Source of the DNA: JAWLGW01 sp964569055
Lineage (GTDB): Bacteria > Planctomycetota > J058
Assembly: GCA_964569055.1 (NCBI GenBank)
Contig: CAZMSZ010000446.1
Span: 1-5,881, forward strand
Direction of reading: 5' to 3'
DNA: 5,881 nt
The notes under the pieces were generated by a model that was not told the origin of the DNA, did not search any database, and was given only the letters and a program-made list of their open reading frames with translations. How positions within the stretch are numbered: position 1 is the first letter of the stretch; each line of letters starts with the position of its first letter. The position numbers and the translations under genes were made by a program. Shown piece by piece: positions 1 to 5,881 of this stretch.

Positions 1-1664
1 CGCCGCTCCACGCCGGCCTCGACCACCTCGGCCAGGCGCAGCAGCAGGTGCTCCTCCCAGGGGCGGCCGATCGCCTGCAGGCCGATCGGGAGGCCGCGTG
101 CGTCGTAGCCGGCCGGGACGCTGATCGCCGGGAAGCCGTTGAGGTTGGCCGGGAACATGAACCGCAGCAGCTCGCCCGTGGTGGCGATGTCGCTCTCGCC
201 GCGCTCGAGCGCGGCCGGGGCGATCGGGGGGGCGGTGCGGGCGGTGGCCGGGGTCACGATCGCGTCGACGCCCTGCAGGACCTCGAGCCACTGCGCCACG
301 AGGTCGGCGCGCACGCGCTGCGCGCGGATGTAGTCGCGGCTGGTCAAGATGCGCGCGAGGGCGAGGTTCACGCGCACGTCGAGCCCGAGGTCCTCGCGAT
401 GCTCGGCGTCGTACGGGTCGAGGGCGTGGGCCATTTCGCTGGCGATCGTGACGAGGTGCGCCACGCGCGCCGGCTCGAGCCCGGCCAGGCGCACCTCGCG
501 CACCTCGGCGCCGCGCTCGACCAGGCGGGCGAGCGCCTGCTCGCAGGCGCGCACGACGTCGGGGTCGGCGTCCTCGAACCAGGGCCGGTAGACGCCGAGG
601 CGGACGCCGGCGAGGTCGGGGGCGCCGAGCCCGTCGAGGTGCGGCGGGGGCTGGCGGAGCGAGCCCGGGTCGGCCGGGTCGGGCCCCGCGATCACCGCGT
701 AGCCGAGCGCCGCGTCGCGCACGGTCGCGCCGAGCGGCCCCACGTGGGCCACGCTCCAGCAGAGCGGGAACGCGCCGTGCTCGCTGATCCGCCCGAAGGT
801 GGCCTTGAGCCCGACCACCCCGCACAGCGCGGCCGGGATCCGCACCGAGCCGCCGCCGTCGGCGCCGATCGCGAGCGGGCACAGCCCCGCGGCGACCGCC
901 GCCCCCGAGCCGCTCGAGGAGCCGCCCGTGTCGTGGCCGAGGTGGTAGGGGTTGCGGGCGGCGCCGTGGTGCGGGTTGAGGCCGTTGGGCCCGATCCCGA
1001 TCTCGTGCATGTTGGTCTTGCCGAGGAGCAGCGCCCCGGCGGCGCGCAGGCGGGCGACCACCGCGGCGTCGGCGCGCGCGGGCAGCCGGCCGAGGAAGCG
1101 GGTGCCCACGCTGGTCGGGAACGGCGTCTGGTCGACCTCGTCCTTGACCGCTACCGGCACGCCGTCGAGCGGGCCGAGCGGGCGCCCGGCGCGGTGACGC
1201 TCCGCCGAGGCGCGGGCCTGCGCGCGCAGGTCGGCCGGGTCGAGCGCGATGAACGCGCGCAGCGGGAGGTCGCCGCGGTCGAAGGCCGCGATCGCCGCCA
1301 GCGCGCGCTCGGCCACGTCCTCGGGCGAGAGGCGCCCCTCGCGGTAGGCGGCGGCGAAGTCGGCGATCCGCTCGAAGCGGTGACCCGGGGCGGGGGGCGG
1401 CGCCTCCGCCGCGAGCCGCTCGAGGTCCAGCGGCGCGGCGTCGCCCTCGGCCAGGGCGCCGCGGGCAGGCAGGTCGGGGCGCACGGCCGGGGCGGCGCTG
1501 GGCGTGTGGGCGCGGAAGCGCTCGATCCCGGCGTCGCGCAGCAGCTTCTGCGCGATCAGCGCGCGGGTGGGGCCCGCCTCGAGCACCTTGACGAAGCCCT
1601 GGAGCGCGCGCCCCGCCAGGCGCGGAGCCCAGATCGGGCGCAGATCGTAGCCGGACTCGTTCAC
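1..1664 (-). CDS. Amidase signature family hydrolase, plant FAAH-like (partial, C-terminus off window)
   Basis: Serine hydrolase of the amidase signature family, which cleaves carboxamide or N-acyl amide bonds. About 554 residues are visible and the C-terminus lies beyond base 1. The Ser-cisSer-Lys triad is readable: K174 in VAVKDEVD, cis-Ser S249 in the GGSSSGSG loop, and nucleophile S273 in GADGGGSVRIP, 24 residues after S249 as in mammalian FAAH. The ~165-residue N-terminal extension before the core, the VKDEVD motif and the DGGGSVRIPAALCG motif resemble plant fatty acid amide hydrolases more than GatA, and no GatB or GatC is nearby. No signal peptide or obvious membrane anchor is seen, so it is probably cytosolic. 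The GTG start at 1664 follows GAGAGGA (1676-1682) by 11 bases. It begins 28 bases after the kinase stop on the same strand, so cotranscription is likely. The family is certain; the substrate (N-acyl amide, aryl amide or other) is inference. Confidence 0.93.
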   Translation of the reverse strand, partial: MNESGYDLRPIWAPRLAGRALQGFVKVLEAGPTRALIAQKLLRDAGIERFRAHTPSAAPAVRPDLPARGALAEGDAAPLDLERLAAEAPPPAPGHRFERIADFAAAYREGRLSPEDVAERALAAIAAFDRGDLPLRAFIALDPADLRAQARASAERHRAGRPLGPLDGVPVAVKDEVDQTPFPTSVGTRFLGRLPARADAAVVARLRAAGALLLGKTNMHEIGIGPNGLNPHHGAARNPYHLGHDTGGSSSGSGAAVAAGLCPLAIGADGGGSVRIPAALCGVVGLKATFGRISEHGAFPLCWSVAHVGPLGATVRDAALGYAVIAGPDPADPGSLRQPPPHLDGLGAPDLAGVRLGVYRPWFEDADPDVVRACEQALARLVERGAEVREVRLAGLEPARVAHLVTIASEMAHALDPYDAEHREDLGLDVRVNLALARILTSRDYIRAQRVRADLVAQWLEVLQGVDAIVTPATARTAPPIAPAALERGESDIATTGELLRFMFPANLNGFPAISVPAGYDARGLPIGLQAIGRPWEEHLLLRLAEVVEAGVER

Positions 1665-1692
1665 GGGTCGGGGGGTCCTCTCGTCGGGGGGC

Positions 1693-2790
<1,098 letters not shown>

Positions 2791-2887
2791 GACCCGATCC
2801 TGCGCGAGCCGCGCGCGGACATCAACGGCTGCGGGCGGGCCCTGGCTGGGGCTGGCGAGCGGCGCCGGCTGGCGCGAGACTCCAGAG
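2791..2887. promoter_or_regulatory. Divergent intergenic region between kinase and RING-like gene
   Basis: This ~97 base gap must hold the promoters of both divergent genes. On the minus strand, TTGATG (2820-2825) lies 17 bases from CAGGAT (2797-2802), a plausible sigma-70-like pair. It would start transcription almost exactly at the kinase ATG, giving a leaderless or nearly leaderless message; the same AGGA could instead be a Shine-Dalgarno site. No convincing plus-strand promoter is visible. Codons read through this stretch in the plus frame (ACA, TCA, GCT, ACT, CCA) lose the strong G/C third-position bias, which supports it being non-coding. The individual promoter boxes are weak evidence. 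Confidence 0.35.
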
Positions 2888-3727
2888 GTGGGCGGCTTCA
2901 TCGCGTTGGCGCTGCTGCTGCTGTTCGTCGCGGCGCTCGCCGCGCGACGCTGGCTCGACACCGCCCGCGCCATCCGACTCTCCGTGCTCGAGCGCGCGGT
3001 GCCCCTGCTCGTGGGGGGTGAGCTGATCGAGCGCGGCTGGACGTGGAGCACGCTCGTGGGCGAGCGCGACGGGCGCGCGGTCGCGATCGACGTGCGCGCC
3101 CGGCCGTCGTGGACGCCGGGGCGACGGAGCGCGATCGAGGCGCGGCTCGTGCTGCACCACGCGCCGAGGTTCCGCGTGCGCGTGCGCCGCGACGCCGGCT
3201 GGGCGGCGCTCGAGAAGGCGCTCGGCATGGTCCGCGACGTCGACGTGGCGGACGGGACCCGGTTCGACCGCCGCTACCTGGTCGAGCTCGAGGGGGAGGA
3301 GGAGGCCGACGGCGCCCTGCAAGACCCGGCCGCGCGCGAGGGGATCGGCGACCTGGTCGGGCGCTGGGCCCTGCACGAGGTCGCCCTCGAGGGCGACCGG
3401 CTCGTCGTGCGCGGCACGACCGAGCACCTCGGCCGGCAGATGCTGTACGACATCATCGACACCCTCGACCTCCTCGGGCGCAGCTTCGACCGCAGCCAGC
3501 TCCAGGTCCAGCGCGTCGGGCCCGCGCGCTACGCCTGGCACGGGGGCGAGGAGTCGGCGCGCTGCCCCTACTGCCGCGACGTGCTCGACTTCGAGCGGGA
3601 GGACGTGTCGGCCTGCAGCGTGTGCGGGACCGTGCTCCACGACGACTGCCAGCGCGAGCACGGGAGCTGCCCGATCCTGGGCTGCCCGGGCAAGGGGATC
3701 GAGCCGCTCGGGCCGATCCGGCTCTGA
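2888..3727 (+). CDS. Membrane-anchored protein with C-terminal prokaryotic RING-like zinc domain
   Basis: Protein of about 279 residues with no assigned function. From the chosen GTG it has an N-terminal hydrophobic anchor (about 3-19) followed by ARRW, so the rest is predicted to be cytoplasmic. Residues ~30-215 form an unrecognised domain with strand-rich stretches, a 'TRFDRRYLVEL' segment and 'VALEGDRLVVRG', patterns seen in several uncharacterised bacterial membrane-associated proteins. The C-terminus has a regular eight-ligand set: C226, C229, C243, C246, H251, C254, C261, C266 (CPYC, CSVCGTVLHDDC, CPILGC). The spacing and the CGTxxHxxC core match prokaryotic RING-finger (Prok-RING) modules, which bind two zinc ions. 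The start is uncertain: GTG 2888 has no strong ribosome site, while ATG 2780 has a GGAGG 8 bases upstream but would overlap the divergent kinase start. 2888 is preferred for its codon bias and the anchor. It shares the intergenic region with the kinase, so a functional link is possible but unproven. Confidence 0.82.
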   Translation: MGGFIALALLLLFVAALAARRWLDTARAIRLSVLERAVPLLVGGELIERGWTWSTLVGERDGRAVAIDVRARPSWTPGRRSAIEARLVLHHAPRFRVRVRRDAGWAALEKALGMVRDVDVADGTRFDRRYLVELEGEEEADGALQDPAAREGIGDLVGRWALHEVALEGDRLVVRGTTEHLGRQMLYDIIDTLDLLGRSFDRSQLQVQRVGPARYAWHGGEESARCPYCRDVLDFEREDVSACSVCGTVLHDDCQREHGSCPILGCPGKGIEPLGPIRL

Positions 3728-3736
3728 CTTAGCCGG
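3718..3736. terminator. Hairpin spanning the convergent stop codons (candidate bidirectional terminator)
   Basis: A perfect 6-base-pair inverted repeat, CCGGCT (3718-3723) and AGCCGG (3731-3736), encloses a 7-base loop. The loop contains the plus-strand TGA (3725-3727) and most of the minus-strand stop (3729-3731). It sits exactly at the junction of two convergent genes with a one-base gap, where a terminator serving both would be expected. There is no T-run on either side, so it is not a canonical intrinsic terminator, and such short GC inverted repeats arise by chance in GC-rich DNA. Confidence 0.3.
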
Positions 3737-4604
3737 CGAGCCGGCGCCCCAGCTCGAACGCGGCGAGCGCGCCGACGAGCGTCGCGCCGAGGTTGACGAC
3801 CGCGGCTCGCCGCGCGCCCGCCGCCAGGGCGGCGTGGACGTCCCAGGCCAAGGTCGAGAAGGTGGTGAGCGCGCCGACCGCGCCGGTGACGAGCAGCAGC
3901 TCGAGCCACTCCGGGACGTGCGCACCGCCCGCGAGGGCACCGGCCAGGAGCCCCGCGAGGAGGCAGCCGCTCACGTTCGCCGCGAACGTGCCCCAGGGCA
4001 GCGGCCTGCGGCGCGCTGCGAGCCAGGCGCTCACGCTCCAGCGCGCGCCGGCGCCTGCAGCGCCACCCGCCGCGATCTGCGCCGCGGCGAGCGCGAGGTC
4101 GGCGGCTGCAGGTCGCGGAGCCCCTCCGGCCAGGAGCGCGGCGAGCGCAGCGAGGGCGGGCGAGAGCACCGCGAAGGCCAGGAGCGCTCGCCCGCGGGTG
4201 CCCTCGCGTCGGCGCGTCATGGCGCTGCCGGCCTGCACCGCCAGGAGACCTCCCGCCAGGCTCGCGAGCGCGTAGACCGCGCTGCTCGGGCTCCAGCCTC
4301 GCGCCGCCAGGTCGGCCGCCAAGGCGGACAGGCTGGTGTAGGAGGCGCACAACCCGACCGCGAAGAAGCCGCGCCAGGCGGGCTGGCGCGCGGCGGAGTC
4401 GAGCCATGCGCGCAGGAAGGCGCCGAGCGCGAAGCTGCCCACGAGGTTCACCGACAGCGTGCCCCACGGGAACGCGCCGGCAGCGTCGTTGGCGAGCCCA
4501 GCGAGCTGCGCCGCGCGCAGCAGGGAACCCAGGGCGCCGCCCGCGAGGACGGCGGCCAAGCGAGGCGCGAGCTCGGGCGCGGGCTGGCGGTCGCGTTCGG
4601 ACAT
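3729..4604 (-). CDS. fluC: Tandem-fused FluC/CrcB fluoride channel
   Basis: Fluoride exporter of the CrcB/FluC family that lets cytoplasmic F- leave the cell. At 291 residues it is over twice the usual ~125, because two FluC domains are fused. Domain 1 (about 12-128) has GGALGSLLR, FPWGTLSVNLVGSF with N53, and a degenerate TM3 break YTSLSAL (89-95). Domain 2 (about 170-288) has GGAAGAGARW, LPWGTFAANVSG with N210, and an intact LTTFSTL (246-252). Between them is an extra hydrophobic helix (about 138-161), giving nine predicted membrane helices. Positive loops (RRREGTRGR at 131-139, RRR at 198-200, RR at 265-266) place the domains in opposite orientations, as in eukaryotic FEX. Of the four canonical F-box Phe positions only F249 is Phe; the others are Leu (92, 95, 252). 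The ATG at 4604 lies 9 bases after AGG in a purine-rich site. A fluoride riboswitch in its leader confirms the function. It ends one base from the convergent gene. Confidence 0.95.
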   Translation of the reverse strand: MSERDRQPAPELAPRLAAVLAGGALGSLLRAAQLAGLANDAAGAFPWGTLSVNLVGSFALGAFLRAWLDSAARQPAWRGFFAVGLCASYTSLSALAADLAARGWSPSSAVYALASLAGGLLAVQAGSAMTRRREGTRGRALLAFAVLSPALAALAALLAGGAPRPAAADLALAAAQIAAGGAAGAGARWSVSAWLAARRRPLPWGTFAANVSGCLLAGLLAGALAGGAHVPEWLELLLVTGAVGALTTFSTLAWDVHAALAAGARRAAVVNLGATLVGALAAFELGRRLAG

Positions 4605-4605
4605 G

Positions 4606-4649
4606 GACCCCTACCTGCGCGGCTCGTGCTCGCGCGACCGGTAGGAGTC
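4606..4649 (-). promoter_or_regulatory. Riboswitch expression platform: Shine-Dalgarno sequestering helix
   Basis: Read on the minus strand, GACUCCUACC (4640-4649, which includes the 3' pseudoknot strand of the riboswitch) can pair over 10 consecutive base pairs (one G-U) with GGUAGGGGUC (4606-4615). The latter covers most of the fluC ribosome-binding site, just before the ATG. The 24-base intervening loop holds a further 5-pair hairpin, GCGCG/CGCGC, that would stack below it. Fluoride-bound pseudoknot formation and this helix are mutually exclusive, so fluoride should free the ribosome site and turn translation on. No U-run terminator is present in the leader, which also favours translational control. 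The pairing is seen directly; the mechanism is inferred. Confidence 0.72.
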
Positions 4650-4690
4650 ATCAGCCCACGACGGGCGGTTACTCGGCGGACCCCATCGCC
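4640..4690 (-). ncRNA. Fluoride riboswitch (crcB motif) aptamer
   Basis: The minus strand fits the crcB motif consensus element by element. P1 is GGCG (4687-4690) with CGCC (4675-4678), closing the loop AUGGGGUC. The joining segment carries UAACCGCCC. P3 is GCCC (4663-4666) with GGGC (4654-4657) around GUCGU. The signature UGAUGACUCCUAC follows. The pseudoknot forms between GGGGUC (4679-4684) and GACUCC (4644-4649), six pairs with one G-U. This RNA class binds fluoride through magnesium ions. It lies 35 bases upstream of the fluoride-channel start on the same strand, its classic position, so sequence and context agree. Confidence 0.95.
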
Positions 4691-4700
4691 ACTGCGCGGG

Positions 4701-4706
4701 ATCCTA
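4701..4706 (-). promoter_or_regulatory. Candidate -10 box of the fluC riboswitch transcript
   Basis: TAGGAT on the minus strand ends 10 bases before the first riboswitch stem, so a start about 7 bases downstream would fall just ahead of the aptamer. The -35 match is poor: CTGAGC (4725-4730) at 18-base spacing shares only the TGA core. If correct, fluC has its own promoter overlapping the end of the upstream prepilin gene. Position is the main support. Confidence 0.35.
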
Positions 4707-4726
4707 ACCGAACGAAGCCGCTCGGC

Positions 4727-5482
4727 TCAGCGCCAGCTCACGATGTCGTCCGAGTCGGGCGCGCCGAGCTCGTTGACGCCGTTGGGGCCGTTGCTCCACA
4801 TGTCGGCCCCGTGCACGTCGTGCGGGCGATCCTCGACCGGCCCCGCGATCGGGGCGGCGCCGCCCCCGTGTGCGGGCGCGCGGAACCCAGCGCGCGCCAC
4901 GGGCTCGGCCAGCAGGCGCTCCACCCACGAGTCGCGGACCTCGCGCCAGGGGCGGTAGTGATAGGGGTTGCCCCACGGGTCGAGCAGCACCAGCGGCTGC
5001 GCGCTGGTGGGCGCGTGCGCGGCCTGGAACGCGACGCGCACCAGTTCGTCGCGCTCGGCGGCGTCGAGCCGGCGCGCGCCGGTCACGCCGTCGTAGCCCA
5101 TGGTCGCGGCGGCGAGGCGGGAGGGGTCCTCGAGCACGCCGACCGCGATCGAGGTCGGCGACAGGTAGGGGCTGCTCGGCCCACCCCCCAGCGCGCGGCT
5201 CGGCGAGTTGATCAAGGCGGCGCACAGGGCCGGGGCCTGATCGGCGAGCAGGGCGGCCGAGTCGCTCCGAGGCGCGGCCAGGCGCGGCAAGCGCCCCACG
5301 TCCTGCCGGTACTGCGCGAGCGCGACTCGAAGCTGGGCCAGCTCGTTGGTGGCCTGGGCGCGGAGCGCCTTGCGCTTCGCGCTCTGGAGCGCGCCCAGGG
5401 TGAGCGTGGCCAGGACCGCGATGATGGCGATCACGACCAGCAGCTCGAGGAGCGTGAACGTACGACGAGCGCTGCGCGGCAT
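4727..5482 (-). CDS. GspG-like type II pseudopilin / prepilin-type N-terminal cleavage protein
   Basis: Protein of 251 residues with a class III signal: short basic leader MPRSARRT, then FTLLELLVVIAIIAVL, predicted to be cut between T8 and F9 by a prepilin peptidase, with the conserved Glu at +5 (E13). The hydrophobic helix (9-30) anchors it in the inner membrane and packs it into a pilus or pseudopilus. The helix continues through ALRAQATNELAQLRVALAQY. LLDPWGNPYHYRP (167-179) and the C-terminal DSDDIVSW (243-250) echo the major pseudopilin GspG (DPWGNPY ... DADIxxW), whose acidic tail binds calcium. It is roughly 100 residues longer than typical GspG, the extra lying between ~65-160 and 180-225. 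Thr at -1, instead of the usual Gly or Ala, is uncommon. ATG 5482 follows GAGG (5489-5492) by 6 bases; the open frame upstream does not look coding. No other secretion genes are in view, so it may be an orphan pilin-like protein rather than a true GspG. Confidence 0.88.
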   Translation of the reverse strand: MPRSARRTFTLLELLVVIAIIAVLATLTLGALQSAKRKALRAQATNELAQLRVALAQYRQDVGRLPRLAAPRSDSAALLADQAPALCAALINSPSRALGGGPSSPYLSPTSIAVGVLEDPSRLAAATMGYDGVTGARRLDAAERDELVRVAFQAAHAPTSAQPLVLLDPWGNPYHYRPWREVRDSWVERLLAEPVARAGFRAPAHGGGAAPIAGPVEDRPHDVHGADMWSNGPNGVNELGAPDSDDIVSWR

Positions 5483-5550
5483 GGGGCGCCTCGGGAGCAG
5501 GAGGAAGTGATGGCACGACCGGCGGCGGATCACGCCTGCGGGAGAGTGGA

Positions 5551-5570
5551 CGCGCCGCGGAGGCGGCGTG
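5551..5570. repeat. GC-rich inverted repeat in prepilin leader
   Basis: CGCCGC (5553-5558) and GCGGCG (5563-5568) form a perfect 6-base-pair stem with a GGAG loop (plus strand). It can be extended by a G-T and a C-G pair to eight pairs. No T-run follows on either strand, so it is not called a terminator. It lies about 70 bases before the prepilin start and could be a leader hairpin or chance in GC-rich DNA. Confidence 0.35.
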
Positions 5571-5600
5571 TTGCAGTCGGGCGGCCCGGATCCGAGCGGT

Positions 5601-5618
5601 CGATTCCCGTTGGAATCG
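5601..5618. repeat. Perfect inverted repeat CGATTCC-n4-GGAATCG
   Basis: A 7-base perfect inverted repeat with a 4-base spacer (CGTT on the plus strand). Its AT content is higher than its surroundings, which makes chance less likely than for the GC-only palindromes. It could be an operator for a dimeric regulator or an RNA hairpin in the prepilin leader. It has no flanking T-run. Confidence 0.4.
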
Positions 5619-5624
5619 TGCTGA

Positions 5625-5677
5625 TGGCCGCTCTCTCGGCTCGAGATCGGCTCTTCTTGGCCGCTCTCTTTGGCTCG
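5625..5677 (+). repeat. Imperfect direct repeat pair, 33-base period
   Basis: Copy 1 (5625-5643) is TGGCCGCTCTCTCGGCTCG. Copy 2 (5658-5677) is TGGCCGCTCTCTTTGGCTCG. They share the first 12 bases and the final GGCTCG, differing only in the 1-2 bases between. The 33-base spacing is about three helical turns, so both copies face the same side of the DNA, as paired protein-binding sites often do. Local duplication is an equally simple explanation. Confidence 0.5.
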
Positions 5678-5697
5678 CGGCGGGTGGAAGCCAGCCC

Positions 5698-5746
5698 GAG
5701 AAGAGAAGAGAGGACAGGAAAGCAGGAAAACAGGAAAGCAGGAAGG
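5698..5746 (+). repeat. Adjacent short tandem repeats in a purine-rich tract
   Basis: Three near-copies of GAGAA (5698-5712) are followed at 5715 by four exact-register copies of an 8-base unit: CAGGAAAG, CAGGAAAA, CAGGAAAG, CAGGAAGG (5715-5746). The plus strand is almost pure purine across ~50 bases, in sharp contrast to the surrounding GC-rich DNA; the complementary strand is a pyrimidine tract that would be in the prepilin transcript leader if transcription starts upstream. Unit number is likely to vary by replication slippage. The repeats are seen directly; any role is unknown. Confidence 0.75.
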
Positions 5747-5881
5747 GTGGTCGGACGCGTGAGAAGCGCGGGAAAGGCAGAAGCGCGCGGCAGGTGGCGC
5801 GGCTCGGCGTGAGCGCGCGGGATCGATGCACCCGGAGGAGGGCGGGGGGGCGCCGTGCTCAAACAGCGTGCGCGCTGCCAC

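Larger units (their letters stand above)
5483..5881. other. Non-coding region upstream of the prepilin gene
   Basis: No convincing gene is seen. The minus frame stays open into the prepilin gene, but its translation is low-complexity (Pro, Ser, Arg, Cys rich), spans the repeat tracts and lacks the G/C third-position bias of the other genes. A plus-strand ATG at 5826 opens a frame that runs off the edge, too short to judge. The region holds an 8-base tandem repeat, an imperfect direct repeat and two perfect-stem inverted repeats, listed separately. It presumably contains the prepilin promoter, but no clear -35/-10 pair could be found. Confidence 0.6.

Noticed and set aside
1..1664. Amidase as GatA, the Glu-tRNA(Gln) amidotransferase subunit
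   Set aside because: The long N-terminal extension and lack of neighbouring gatB/gatC favour a stand-alone FAAH-like amidase.
2791..3228. N-terminal extension of the kinase frame to an ATG at 3228
   Set aside because: It is antisense to the RING-like gene, its translation is Ser/Arg/Thr-rich with no known domain, and a ribosome site precedes the ATG at 2790 just ahead of the kinase domain.
3732..3745. GCCGGC-GA-GCCGGC palindrome at the end of fluC
   Set aside because: The two-base loop cannot form a stable hairpin in full, and GCCGGC repeats are common by chance in this base composition.
2822..3940. Minus-strand open frame of 372 codons
   Set aside because: It is antisense to the RING-like gene, whose zinc-ligand pattern and codon bias show the plus strand is coding; it also overlaps the end of fluC in another frame.
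4406..5812. Plus-strand open frame of 468 codons across fluC, riboswitch and prepilin
   Set aside because: It is antisense to two recognisable genes and the riboswitch, and is Arg/Gly/Ala-rich without a domain.
5483..5881. Upstream continuation of the prepilin frame to the window edge
   Set aside because: Prepilin leaders are short and basic, the ATG at 5482 gives exactly that with a GAGG site, and the upstream translation crosses tandem repeats with atypical codon use.
5826..5881. Plus-strand ATG opening a frame that runs off the right edge
   Set aside because: Only about 18 codons are visible, there is no clear ribosome site and no recognisable sequence.

Overview
The window is very GC-rich bacterial DNA in which almost every third codon position is G or C. 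It suggests a high-GC environmental bacterium such as a Planctomycetota or Myxococcota member. This rests on the style of the genes: a compact Ser/Thr kinase with a C-terminal membrane hairpin, a prokaryotic RING-like protein and a GspG-type pseudopilin. No rRNA or marker gene is present, so the assignment is inference.

Layout, left to right. Positions 1-1664 (minus) hold most of an amidase-signature hydrolase, cut at its C-terminus by the window edge and resembling plant-type fatty acid amide hydrolases. Just upstream of it on the same strand, 28 bases away, is a membrane-anchored Hanks-type Ser/Thr kinase (1693-2790); the two may be cotranscribed. The kinase is divergent, across a ~97 base gap, from a plus-strand gene (about 2888-3727) for a membrane-anchored protein ending in an eight-ligand RING-like zinc module. 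That gene converges with a fluC/crcB fluoride-channel gene (3729-4604, minus), and the two stop codons are one base apart. Upstream of fluC, 4640-4690 (minus) is a clear fluoride riboswitch. Further upstream is a GspG-like prepilin gene (4727-5482, minus). The last ~400 bases (5483-5881) appear non-coding and hold short tandem, direct and inverted repeats.

The best-supported functional unit is fluoride detoxification. The riboswitch leader precedes a single polypeptide containing two FluC domains joined by an extra membrane helix. Charged loops predict the two domains to be antiparallel, the plan known from eukaryotic FEX proteins rather than the usual ~125-residue bacterial FluC dimer. The leader also contains a 10-base-pair match between the riboswitch's 3' pseudoknot strand and the fluC Shine-Dalgarno region, which suggests a translational ON switch. 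A second possible unit is the divergent kinase/RING-like pair; its function is unknown.
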